The notes below the pieces were generated by a model that was not told the origin of the DNA, did no database searches, and worked only from the letters and a program-made list of their open reading frames with translations. The position numbers were made by a program, and so were the translations under genes. From assembly GCA_027574665.1 (NCBI GenBank), contig CM050657.1, positions 18,463,700-18,527,699 on the forward strand: a stretch of DNA of 64,000 nt. The letters run 5' to 3'. Positions 36,481 to 47,488 of this stretch are shown piece by piece (position 1 is the stretch's first letter; every line of letters starts with the position of its first letter). Origin of the DNA: Rhynochetos jubatus. Taxonomy: Eukaryota; Chordata; Aves; Eurypygiformes; Rhynochetidae.

Positions 36481-39400
36481 TAACGACAATGAAAAATGAC
36501 ATCATACTGTGTTTTGCAGGTTCCTGAGTTGCAGCAGTGGGAGGAGGGCCCAGGGGACATGGTGCTAATGCTGCAAAGCATCCAATATATAATGCTGTAA
36601 TTAAGCCTCACACACCAGGCTTAAATACATAACACACTTTTTTGAACTATTTGTTCTACAGTAGGCAACTCCCTTTCTGTGGGGAAAGAGATGAAAAGGA
36701 AAGTGTCACTTTTACCTAGAAGTAATTGGGCTTACTTTCCTCCTTCCAAAGTTGCGGTTTCCTTCCTTTTTCTGCAACTGCAGAACCTGGAAGAACATTT
36801 CAGTCATTTCTGTGACACCTCCATTAGTCCTCTTACTTCCTTTTCCTGAACTACTAAGAAATTCACATCATACTGAAGAGTAAAAACACCTGGATTTCAT
36901 CTGCTTTCAAGTCTCCACAAGAAATTTCATACAACTCTAGCCATTTGAAGTGACCTTGCAAAGTCTAGAGCCTTACTGATATATTTCTTAGCTCAGACTG
37001 AAATGGCAGGAATAGACCCACTCACGGATACCCTGAAGACTAAAAAAAAGTCATTTGCTCCGGCACACGTACAAGATAAACATAATTTGTGAAAGCATTC
37101 ATGTGTATAAGATTTCCCAAGGCTTCATGTGACATAAGTTCATAAAACATATTTGTGCTTGATGGGGTATATTTTATATCACCACTCACCTCTCTTCAGT
37201 TACCATGAATTTTCATTAAGGGAAGATGGTTTAAGGAGAATTTTAGTAGCAGGTGATTGGGTGAAGGTGAACTTGAGTTAGAAGTGTGTTTGCCCCGTCA
37301 AGGCTATTGTACTAACACCACCGCGAAAAGACAGTAATATCACGTACCACTTTTGGAATGATATCCTTACTAATGGTGGCTGCTAAAGAAATGTCCCAAG
37401 AATGAAATTTCACATTAATAAGTAAATCAAGGGGAATTGGAGTTTTTTAAAAAATAAAAAAACCCTGAGAAACCCATTTAGATGAATATAGTTTAGTGTT
37501 ATGAATTTAGTAATACCAGAACCACTTTCTTTTCATTTTGGAATGTTTTATAAGCAGTTGTCCTTATTTAGGTGCCATGCTAAAAAATATTACCAACAGA
37601 CAACAATATATCATACAGGAATTGCTGCTGTTAGCACCGGTTTTTGATCCGATGCTTAAGTCTGCAATGCAAAGAAACGAGGGAAAATACAGTCTAGAAA
37701 ATATAAAGTCATGCTGCATTTCGGACCTCTGCATGAATAGGAGAAACACATCCACGAAACATCACAAGAATTTCCACACTAAATTCTCATGTATTGTAAA
37801 AAGGAAGCTCTGATATAAAAAAAAGAGATAATCTATATGGTTCCCAACAGATACTTTCAAACAATGTAATTGCACACATCCATGCTTTCTACAGATCACT
37901 GAAAAGGGTCCTTTTTGTTCTCACATCTGGGAGCCAATTCAGCCACATTCAAGACACTACAAACTGCTTTGACGTAAAAAACTTAGGACCAAAGCCTTGA
38001 AGACTTTGGAATCCGTTCACACTAAAAAAAAGTTAGCATAAGGTTTCTTCTTAAAAAGAAATCATACTACTCAACTGACATCATACAACTGTACCACGTG
38101 CCCACTGGAAATGACAAACGTTCAGTGCGTGTGCAAGCTTCATCACATCACAAATACGAACTTTCTTTTGAAGAGACAGTCTTCCCACACTATTTCTTAC
38201 CTTTAACATCATGTTCAGACTTACAGTTTCAGAACACCCACCTTACTGCAGAGTGGGTATCCCTACACAGGGGAAAAGGAAAGAACACCACCAAAACAGA
38301 CAAACCCCAAAGATGTTTCAAACAGATAAGGTTTACAACCATCCATGTAGAGATGCTACTACAAAAATGATAGTCCTTAAGATAGCAATTGTTAGAGAGA
38401 GGATGTGAGAAGTGCAGGATACAACGGCTTAGTATAAAATAAGGAATGCCAACTTCGTTTAGCCCTGTGCTCATAACCTGCATTTTAGAAAACCTCCTGT
38501 CATTTCTTGTCTGAAGGGAACTGATCCTTGGAGACACTGATTTTAAGAAGTTTCCCCTCAAATGAGGCTGCTTTCGAGAAACTAGGTTAGAGGTGAACAT
38601 ATTTTGAAAGAATAAAACAAAAGATTTTTCTTTAAAAGTCACCTTATGACATCTACAAGCTTCTTACCCATTGGAAGAAAAAGCTAGCAGACTGAGGTTC
38701 CCATAGACACAAAATTTCCCTGCCTGCATCTGTCTCGCCCTCTGCACACCCAGCTCTCTCCAGGTTCTCTACTTACAGGAGTAGCCTCACAACTCGAGAT
38801 TAGATTTTGTGTTCCCCTCAAGACGCAGAGGAAGATTACGGTACACCTGCCATGTAGTTCATAATGCAATTTCTCACCTAGTCAATGAGGAATAAAAAAA
38901 GATTGGAAGAGGTAAATCATTCTTGTTTTTAAAGTAAGGCTTCCACAGGCTCCTGGTACAACAGAAGAGACATCCTGCTGCACCGTTATGGCCACACTTT
39001 TTAATCACGGGTCTTTAAAACACCGAATGGGGCACTTCAGCATCCCCTTCACCATCAAAAAGAGTGGATTGCTGACATTTTCTAAGAAAAACTGTTTTCC
39101 CTCAGCAAGCACTGGTTCTCAAGAAAACAAGAAGTTTCAGAGAAAGCACTCTAAAAACCTCACTATACAGTTTCATATTCTGGGGAAACTGCTCAAGTTT
39201 CCCATGTGAGCACTATAACGATGGAGCATTTAGCTCTTTGAGTGGGCGCTCTCTCCCTTCACTTGCTGTCATCTTGTGGGGGAAAAAAGGTGAGGAGTGG
39301 CAGGGAACGAGAGGGAAACATTTTCTGAATCTCTAATTACAAGCACCTCTATCCTCAAAGAGAAGTTTAATTGGCCTGATTTTTAGCCTAGTCAGTTCAC

Positions 39401-42400
39401 TCATATTTAACAATTACTGAAAGACATTACGCTGTTGGTCTTGAAATTATTTTTAGGCACCATTAGAAGCCTGGCCTTAGCAAAAAAACTTAATTTAATT
39501 TGTCATGAAGAGAGTAACGATCATAGTCACATAAGAAAGGCTCCGCACAGATAAAAACAGAGGGAAAAGCAAAAGCTTGTCAAGTCACAGACTAAGTGTG
39601 AAAAGCTCACACAAAGCTCCCAGTGATGAGGAGATGCTCAGTGAGCACTGCTCAGACTGCTCAGATTCACTGTGTCGCTCTTGCAACATTTTAAGTCAAC
39701 TACCTATCATCAGGTTGTGAAGAATTGTAAACCTGACCAAATTAGTCACTGGATTGTGGTGTATTACTTCTAGGCTGCTCCTCCAACAACACTGGATAGA
39801 CCCAAAATAACCGTGTCAAGCTGCAATTCTGTAAACTATTTCTGAAAGGAATGATGAGTACAGCCAGCATGGACCAACTCTGGAGAAGGTAACTCGAGTA
39901 TGTACACAAAAACACTTCTTTGTGCAATAAAAACGCAACAAAACCAACCTTCTGGAAGTAAGGTGCATGTAAGCTATTCTCTAAGGTTGTGACTGCTACA
40001 GAAAACCAGCCATATACACATAAGCCTTACCATCATCTGCATAAAGATGATCACCTCTGTCATAATGGCTAAAGGTGGAAGACTGAAGCAGAATACAAAC
40101 ATCACAAAGATCAAAGCTCTACACTGTCTCCCGAAATGCTGTACTTTACACGAGTATTACTAAAATGCTTATTTATAGTAGAAGCTTTGCGTGCTGTAAA
40201 ACACTGCTGTAATGGACAGTGGTAGAACTGAATGTTTTATAATGACAGAAAATTCTAAGAGGCAGTCTCTTAGTGGAAATGGATGCAACACATTAGAAAA
40301 ATTTGGGTTGGTTTCCTGCTCTCAAATTTAGTACTGAAATGTAGAGGCAAATGGAAAACATCGATGTGCGATTGTTGGAGACAAGCTCTACTCCTATGGT
40401 TCTGGAGGTGTGGGGGGTTTGGGTTCTTTGAGAGTTTTTTTGGTTTTTTAAACTGAATTTTTAAATAAATAATAACCTAGAGCTACAAAAGACATCCTGA
40501 TTCACTTTTAAAATACTACTAAGAATTTTCCAAATTACTTGCATCTGTTGTACAACAAAAGTAAATGCTGAATAAAAAAAGTACTTCATCAGCAGAACTA
40601 AAAATTTGGGTTGGGGTGTTCACGCAAAAGAAGAATTCAAAAATAAATATGAATACCAGAGTAAAAATAAACCCAAAAACTCTTCAGTTCTCACCTATTC
40701 AACTTCCAGCTTTATTTTATTTTTGAGATAGAGCTCCACTGCAAATTTATAAAAACTAGACATTTATCATTTGTCCAAATATTTATGACATTTAGGGACA
40801 AGGCAGGTTATAATCTCAGTCTAGGGTTCCTGTTGCATTTCACCAGTCAATCTTGTCTCTCAAATAGCAGAAAAACCATCTCTAAAACCTGAATTCACTA
40901 CGACTACATGGAAGTTGGACCAATTTCTTGGTGAAGAGGGAATGAAAGATACAAATGCAGTAAATTGGATTCAGGTCCACATGCAGTTAGAGTATGGCTG
41001 ATCTTATCTCTACTTAGGTGCCTTAGAATAAGATTTTATGCTGTAAAAACACCGCAAAGTTTTTGAAGTGGGGTTTTACTTGGTAACACCAGCAGGTTTT
41101 TTTGGAACCTGTATTTTTTCTGCTGCTTTCCCTCTATATTGCTCATGTTACCCTTTTCTTATTTCATGCTTACTTGTGCTGATCAAACAATATAGCTTTA
41201 TTCCTTTCAGTAACCTTGTTTCAGATGCTTCAAAGCAAAAAAATAAACCCCCTGATTTTCGAAGCCAAATGATCGTCCCTTCACGCACATAAGACAACTG
41301 GGAATACTGTAGTATTTTGCATGAAATTCCACTAGAACTGAATGGTGAGATTTTTAGCCACCACACTACTAAAGATCACGAGGCAGCGTTGAGTCTCTTC
41401 CTGGAAGGACATAGCTGAAATGGCAGCACTCTCAAAGTGCAGGGGACACATCTCTGCCCCAAACACTCCCTTGTTATTAGCTGTGTGAACAACAGGCTGT
41501 ATTTGAAGGATGTGTGCTCAAGGAAGAAGTGAAGAGAATGCAAGGGGGAGAAAAAGCTAAATCAAAGAGAAGCAGAGAGTCAAGGATAGAGCCAGAATCA
41601 GCCCACAACGAAAGTGCATTTTGGTTAAGCACATCAAAGGAGGGTTTGAAGTGTGAGCAAATAAATTCTGTCTAAATTCTCAAAAAAAAAAAAAGATGAA
41701 ATCTTACTCTATTTCTTACATGCATAAGACATCTCATAGGATAAAAAAATTACTCCTTTTAGAAAACTCTCTAGTTTTGGACAAATCTTTGATCACAGCA
41801 GATGAAAACACTTACTTGGCCTTTGTTACTCAGGCATGTTCTAAAAAACTCAAATCAATCAAAACTCCTAAATGAATTAACAGGCAAAGGTACATAAATC
41901 TCTAAGCAAGACAAGAAAAGCCAGAAACTGCATTATACAACATTACAATTAATGATTAATACAGAGCAACATTTACTATATTTCCTTTGAAGTTTGGCAG
42001 TATGGGAAAATACTAGTGATGGAAAACCTCAGGTAATCGCAGCTAGCAGGTGGTTTAGCCTGAGGAGCTGGAATCAGGAAGCCCTTTTTATTTACATTAT
42101 TATTTCTTTGTAAGAGATCAGAAGACAAACTCTTCAGTTAATGAGACGTAACTTCAAAGTAGAGGTATGGCTATGCTGAGAAGGAAACACACTGGAGAAC
42201 CTCAACAACTGACAGCAGACAGGGCAGAGCTGAAGTCATCGGCCGGGAGGGTACTATTACAGGAAAGCTCTCCGAAGGCATTCCAAGACAGTTAAGCCCA
42301 AAACGCAAGGTGATTAAACACATCATTTTCCTCACATGAATAATGATACTTCTCTGTACATGCCTGGAAAATACCCATAAAATCTACATTATCTGAAGAG

Positions 42401-44120
42401 TTTTCTAAAACATTACTAAATTTTGTGACTGATACATATATTTTAAAGTAATTTTATAATTCGGGAATTGACCGAGTTATTTTTATAATATGAGTTAAAG
42501 ACGACCACATAACACACAACACGAAGGTTTCTTGGAATTTTTATCAAAAAGCATTGTTACGTTCCTCCAGAAGAGTGAGCTACTGCATGGATGACAAAGG
42601 AACTCATGAGGGAAACAATCTGACTGAATTTCCAAGGAGGAATACCATAGTTTATGTGAAGTATGTCATTAATATTTATCTCTGTGTCAAAACAGATGAA
42701 CAAATGCCACACACAACCCACACCAAATACTGAAGAACTGGATTTTAAACTGCTACTTGCTGTCTGGATTAAATTTGCCCTTTACATACTTCTTCTAATT
42801 TAAGTGTTGGGCCACTGGATATTGCTGGTGATGCTCAGCACAATACAAGACCAAACAAAAAAAGCACAGTACTTTCTGAGGACAGAAGATGACTTGTATG
42901 TTAGTTGACCTCTATTGCTAACAACCAGGGAAATGCCTGTCAACCCACTCAGAAGTTAATATCCAGCTAGTCGATCCCATACAGCTGTTGACAGTTCAAC
43001 GATCTGCAAGTAGCCTTCATAAGAGATCTGCAGCAGTACTAGTCATATTTGAGCTCCCGCTGTGAAATACAAAAGAAATAAAGAAGACCCATGCTGGAAA
43101 AAAGGTGACAGGGAATCTTTAAAATTAAATCCAGATTTCATCCAAAGAACAACACAGGTCAAATACATGCAAAAAACCTCAACCAATAGTTTGACAAGAC
43201 AAACAAGTACAATGACATAAAAGAACAAGAACCTGAACCACTTCTATGGTGTATGATGTGCAGAGAGCATCTGAAACACCTCAGGGTTCCTCTGCAAGGG
43301 CATTAGGAATTACTGCTTCATGAAGTTCCCTACTAGTGATACTATCAATCTCTTCTTTTGCTTCTTTTATTTTTTTCCTCTACCCCTTCTAGCAGAGGGA
43401 GCTATCCATCTACATACAGCCAACAAACACAAAATCACAAAAGCACTACGGTGGGTCAACAATACTTCTTCCTCATGTTGTGTATAAAAGCAGAGTCCCT
43501 TTTATTCACAATGGCATTACAAAGCAATCTAGCATTTAGTTACTCTCTTCCCAGTCCTTTTGTCATTATAACTTCAGACATGCTGGCTGATGCTATCGGC
43601 TTTAAAGATCCTGTTCCCCAGGTTGTCTGTGTGCAGTTTATAAATCTGCTTTGGATTATATTGATTTACTAATTGACCAAAACACTGGATTATACACTCT
43701 GCTGGACACTTTATGCATTAAAGTAATTGATAAAAAGACTGTGCTCTTTGGGCTGTTTTTTCTAGGATTTGATCTTTTCTAGGAACGTACATAATTTCAG
43801 GTCAGTCCTTAAGAGCACAAGGAAATAACATAAAAGAAAAGAAACAGGGGAAAACAGCCTTTGTAGACCATTGTTTTCTACTAGAGGAGGGCTGGCAGAA
43901 TGAACAGCCAGAAGCAGCAGCAGGAGAAAGGATCAGACTGGCAACCGAGACCTGATCAATGCTCACTATCGTGTAATCAATGGAAAATCGTTAGGTAACA
44001 CCCTCTGCAGCCTAACAGAGGTGCCTGCAGTGTTCCCCAGGACACTGGGAAGCAAGTACCCTATCTATCAAATCCCTGGAACAAGCAGTTTATCTTCCAT
44101 CCCATTGAATATACATCTGT
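36481..44120. other. Non-coding AT-rich unique DNA
   Basis: No gene or recognisable interspersed repeat is present. There is a 13-base A run at 41682-41694 and a T/G-rich tract at 40409-40447. A 137-codon minus-strand frame at 38229-38642 has no domain I recognise. Nothing else stands out. Confidence 0.55.
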
Positions 44121-44122
44121 TA

Positions 44123-44465
44123 TTAATCAATAGCTGTTAGAATTTGTGTCCCTTCTCCTCCCATTTTTGCAAGAGCTGGCAACTTTCCTGTGACTGAAAT
44201 AACCCAATTAATCTTCCAAATAGAAAGGCAACCTTTTTTTTTTTGGCAGGCAGATGTTTGACAATTGATCTGAACAGCCCGAGGAAAAGGAGATGCAGAA
44301 GTATGAAATAAAAGAGCACCCGCTGTAGCTGAATAGAGCGATGTAAATAGTTCACTGCTCCACCTGCTGTCCGGCTCCTTTTCCTCTACAAGCCGCACGT
44401 CCTCCATCCTAACGCCGAACACAGAAACGCACCTACAGACAGCCTCACCACACAAATCCGTTTCC
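44123..44465 (-). other. CpG-enriched block with a possible minus-strand first exon
   Basis: There are 10 CpGs between 44279 and 44462, against a CpG-poor background. On the minus strand an ATG at 44407-44405 sits in a good Kozak-like context (A at -3, G at +4). It opens a frame beginning MEDVRLVEEKEPDS. A donor-like CAG/GTGGAG follows, with the GT at 44363-44362, so a 44-nt coding part of a first exon is conceivable. The full frame runs 110 codons with no recognised domain. There is no TATA box or second exon that I can point to. This is a hypothesis, not a gene call. Confidence 0.2.
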
Positions 44466-45110
44466 TTACAAAGTCTGGACTAAAAATGCACAAATCTGAA
44501 GGCAAGTCAGAAGGAGACAGATCATCGATTTACATCTCAAACCTCTTTTCACTGGCATCTAGAAATATAAAAGACAAATGAGCAAGGATTGCCACAGGCT
44601 TACACCCATCTTTGAAGTAGATCTCTATTGTCCAGAGGACAACAGAAAATGTACGCTAGCAACTATTTCTTATGTGGATCAGTATTTAAAGAATGAATTG
44701 CTATTCCTACCGGAAGGCCATATTTTGGTTATTCCTATTTTGTAGGGAAAAAACTATTCCAGTCTGGCTTTGCTTTTCCTCTAAGTCCTTTAAATTCTCT
44801 TCGGCAGCAGCTGAGGAACACCTAACAGTGTGCCCCAAGGCAGACATTGGCTGAGCGTGCAGCCCTGCTCCACGTCAGCGCAGTAATGCTGCTGGACCTG
44901 TTGTCACCTGGAACCTGGTTCCCAGGACCACAGCAGAAAGCAGGAAAGAAGTAATCCTCCCACCCGGTACATACGGTGCCACCTGATTTGGGATGCTGCC
45001 ATCCTCTGCATCAGCCCATGAGCCTGTCTCAGAGCTCTCAGGGATCAAACACGTGAAATTCCTGTGGTCAAAGGTGTGGGTTTAGGTGAACAATAGTTGT
45101 AGTTTCAACA
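44466..45110. other. Non-coding unique DNA
   Basis: No gene is seen. The part from 44800 to 45060 is slightly GC-richer, with no recognisable repeat or domain. Confidence 0.5.
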
Positions 45111-45440
45111 GTCAAATTACATGTTCCACTGTGGCTAATAAAGGCTGCATTTCATTAATCTTTTCAGTAGGCCACCTCTAACCAAATGTTTGATTAGAAA
45201 GGAGCTGAGCTTCACGTTGTGGTATGAAGGTATTAATATAAATAGGTGATGTGCTGCAAGATATACTCTAAACCTGCTTATTAATGTAATGGTTCAGCCA
45301 CTGACGGCTGTTAAATGGTGGAAGGTCAAAAGGGCTCCTCTAAATTTTCAGCATTAAAAATAAGAGAAAATCCTGAATTTAATAAGGCACTTTGGCATTT
45401 TAAATAATGATGTATCCTTTTATACTAAAAATTTTTCTTC
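45111..45440. promoter_or_regulatory. Candidate noncoding regulatory block
   Basis: A repeat-free AT-rich stretch carrying several homeodomain-like cores (CTAATAAAGG, TTCATTAATC, GTATTAATAT, CTTATTAATG) and a CCACTGACGGC CpG spot. Its texture is like the other candidate conserved elements in this window. Tentative. Confidence 0.22.
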
Positions 45441-45877
45441 TTTAAACTATTACCCACAGTAATTTTTCTGTTCAAAAACTATTCCATTTGTATAACCATA
45501 CTGATAGTTTATGAAGTATATGTGCTAGATATCTTAACAGTTAATAGGCTCTGCACATCAAACTTCTCCAGCCTCTATTATAACACAAAACCTCTCTGAA
45601 CTTGGTACTACCCCTCAATATCAGCACTATGCAGGCATTAACACAAGTAGCACCACTGATACATCTTCAAGCTCCCATCCCATCCTTCCAAAGGCCGTGC
45701 ATTCCTATTCTGCTCTACATTTAGCTCCATGGTTTTAGTTTTTCATCTGCTGATATAGAGGCATGAGAAGAGTTTTAAAATCCCAGGGCTATATGCAAAT
45801 AAAAGACATACAAGACAATCGGTTCATGGCCCTTAGACCTATGTTATCTCAGCTTTTAGCCATTCAGTCATCAGTAG
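45441..45877. other. Non-coding unique DNA before CR1
   Basis: No gene is seen. The 140-codon + frame starting at 45763 runs into the CR1 copy downstream and is largely CR1 sequence read in a wrong frame, so it is not a gene. Confidence 0.55.
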
Positions 45878-46410
45878 GATTCTACTCCACTCTGGTGAGA
45901 CCTCCACGCAGCAGTTCTGTGTCCAGCTCTGGGGCCCAAAACATAAAGAGAACCCAGACCTGTTGGAGCGAGTCCAGAGGAGGCCATCAAGATGCTCCGA
46001 GGGCTGGAGCACCTCTCCTATGGGGTCAGGCTGAGAGCATTGGGGTTGTTCAGCCTGCAGAAGAGAAGGCTCTGGGGAGACCTTATAGCACCTCCCAGTG
46101 CCTGAAAGGGTCTACAAGGAAGCTGGAGGGGGACTTTTTACAAGGGCCAGTAGCAACAGTACAAGGGGTAATGGGTTTAAATTGAAAGTGGGGAGATTTA
46201 GATTAGATTAGAAGAAATTCTTCCCAGAGAGGGTGGGGAGGCTCTGGGACAGGTTGCCCAGAGAAGCTGTGGATGTCCCATCCCTGGAAGTGTTCAAGGC
46301 CAGGCTGGATGAGGCTTGGAGCAACCTGATCTAGTGAAAGCTGTCCATGGCAGGGGGTTGGAACCAGATGATCTGTAAGGTCCCTTCCAACCCAAACCAT
46401 TGCATGATTC
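45878..46410 (+). mobile_element. CR1 LINE, 5'-truncated, keeps end of ORF2 and whole 3' end
   Basis: This is the longest CR1 copy in the window, about 530 bp. The first part still translates as the C-terminal end of CR1 ORF2. LVRPP at about 45893 is followed, after a frame change, by [11 protein letters not shown] and DLLERVQRR, then [20 protein letters not shown] further on. ORF2 encodes the endonuclease/reverse transcriptase used for target-primed insertion. The remainder is the CR1 3' UTR with CCAGGCTGGATGAGGCTTGG and AAGGTCCCTTCCAACCCAAA, ending near GCATGATTC. The reverse transcriptase core and ORF1 are missing, and frameshifts show the copy is dead. Confidence 0.95.
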
Positions 46411-46824
46411 CAATCAATTATTTCACTTATTTCAGTTACATTAAGGACAAATTATTTGGCTATTTTGAACTACATCTCAGAAATGTATCTCTGACTTAGA
46501 ATACCAGCTTGTAAATAAATCAATACTGCCAAATTGTTTCCATTTTCTGGTTATTCCAGAAAATGCATTGTACTTATCAATATCACTCCAAAACCAGAAC
46601 ATGTCCTTGCTTTTAACGCCTGTGAACTTCCTTATGAAAAGAGCAGTTAATGCATTTTAATATAAAATAATTAGCACCTAATTCAGACATTAAGAGCATA
46701 TCTTTTGCAGAACATTATATTCAAACAGAAATTCAACTTTCCCCATGCTTCACTCTTCAAGAATACTACGGCTCCATCTAAAATAGTCATTTTATTAGAA
46801 AGTATAACTTCTTCAGTTAAGTAG
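46411..46824. other. Non-coding spacer between CR1 and solo LTR
   Basis: AT-rich sequence with no gene or repeat that I recognise. The last five bases (46820-46824, AGTAG) are the left copy of a probable target-site duplication for the LTR that follows. Confidence 0.55.
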
Positions 46825-47488
46825 TGTTGTGGTTTAATCCCAGCAGCAACTATGGACCACACAGATGTGCCATCACTTTCCTCCTCCTCCACTGGAGAAG
46901 GAGAATTGGAAGAAAAGAGAAGGGAACTCATGGGTTGAGATAAGAGCAATTTCATCGTTGATTACAGATGAGTAAAATAGCGATATCAGTATACTAGCAA
47001 CACTAATAATACTAATACTACTACTAATAGCATGCAATGACAAGAATACTGCTACTTAGTATTAGTATTAATATCTAATAAGAATAATGGAAAATAAAAC
47101 AAAAGATACAATTGCTCATCAGCCGCCAACCGATATCCAGCCAGTACCCTAGTAGCGAGAGTCAGACCCCAAGAGCGATCACAACAGAGAGAGACAGTGA
47201 CCAAGAAAGCAAAGCAACCCACCAACAACATTTTTATGGCATGAAAATACCCCTTTGGTCAGTTTGAGTCAGCTGTCCTGGCTGTATCCTCCCAGCTTCT
47301 TGTAGCAAAAAAGTTGGGAGCACCAGTGCAGTAGCAGAAGCTGAAAAAAGTCCTTGAATTGGCACAAACACTCCTGAGCAACAACTAAAACCACCAGCAT
47401 TATCAGTGTTCTCAGCACAGATCCAAAACACAGTCTCATACGAGCTACTGTGAAGAAAACCAACTCTATCACAGCTAAAACCTGCACA
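46825..47488 (-). mobile_element. Solo LTR of an avian endogenous retrovirus (probably ERVL class), minus strand
   Basis: The + strand starts TGTTGTGGTTTAATCCCAGC and ends CACAGCTAAAACCTGCACA. Both edges belong to an LTR family I remember as common in birds, where the sense strand starts TGT..GGTTTTAGCTG. Internal landmarks include CTCATGGGTTGAGATAAGA at 46927-46945, an ATT/ACT-rich segment at 46998-47090 and CCCCTTTGGTCAGTTTG at 47250-47266. TCCTGGCTGTATCC lies at 47277-47290. No internal retroviral region is attached, so it looks like a solo LTR left by recombination between the two LTRs. The flanks AGTAG (46820-46824) and AGTAT (47489-47493) match at four of five bases, fitting the 5-bp duplication typical of ERVL. 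Sequence decay suggests an old insertion. Confidence 0.9.
47007..47070. repeat. 14-bp inverted repeat inside the LTR
   Basis: TAATACTAATACTA at 47007-47020 has its exact reverse complement TAGTATTAGTATTA at 47057-47070, with 36 bases between. The arms sit in the trinucleotide-rich part of the LTR, so slippage within a microsatellite-like tract is the likely origin. Confidence 0.8.

Noticed and set aside
45763-46185. 140-codon + frame
   Set aside because: Mostly CR1 ORF2/3' UTR sequence read partly out of frame.
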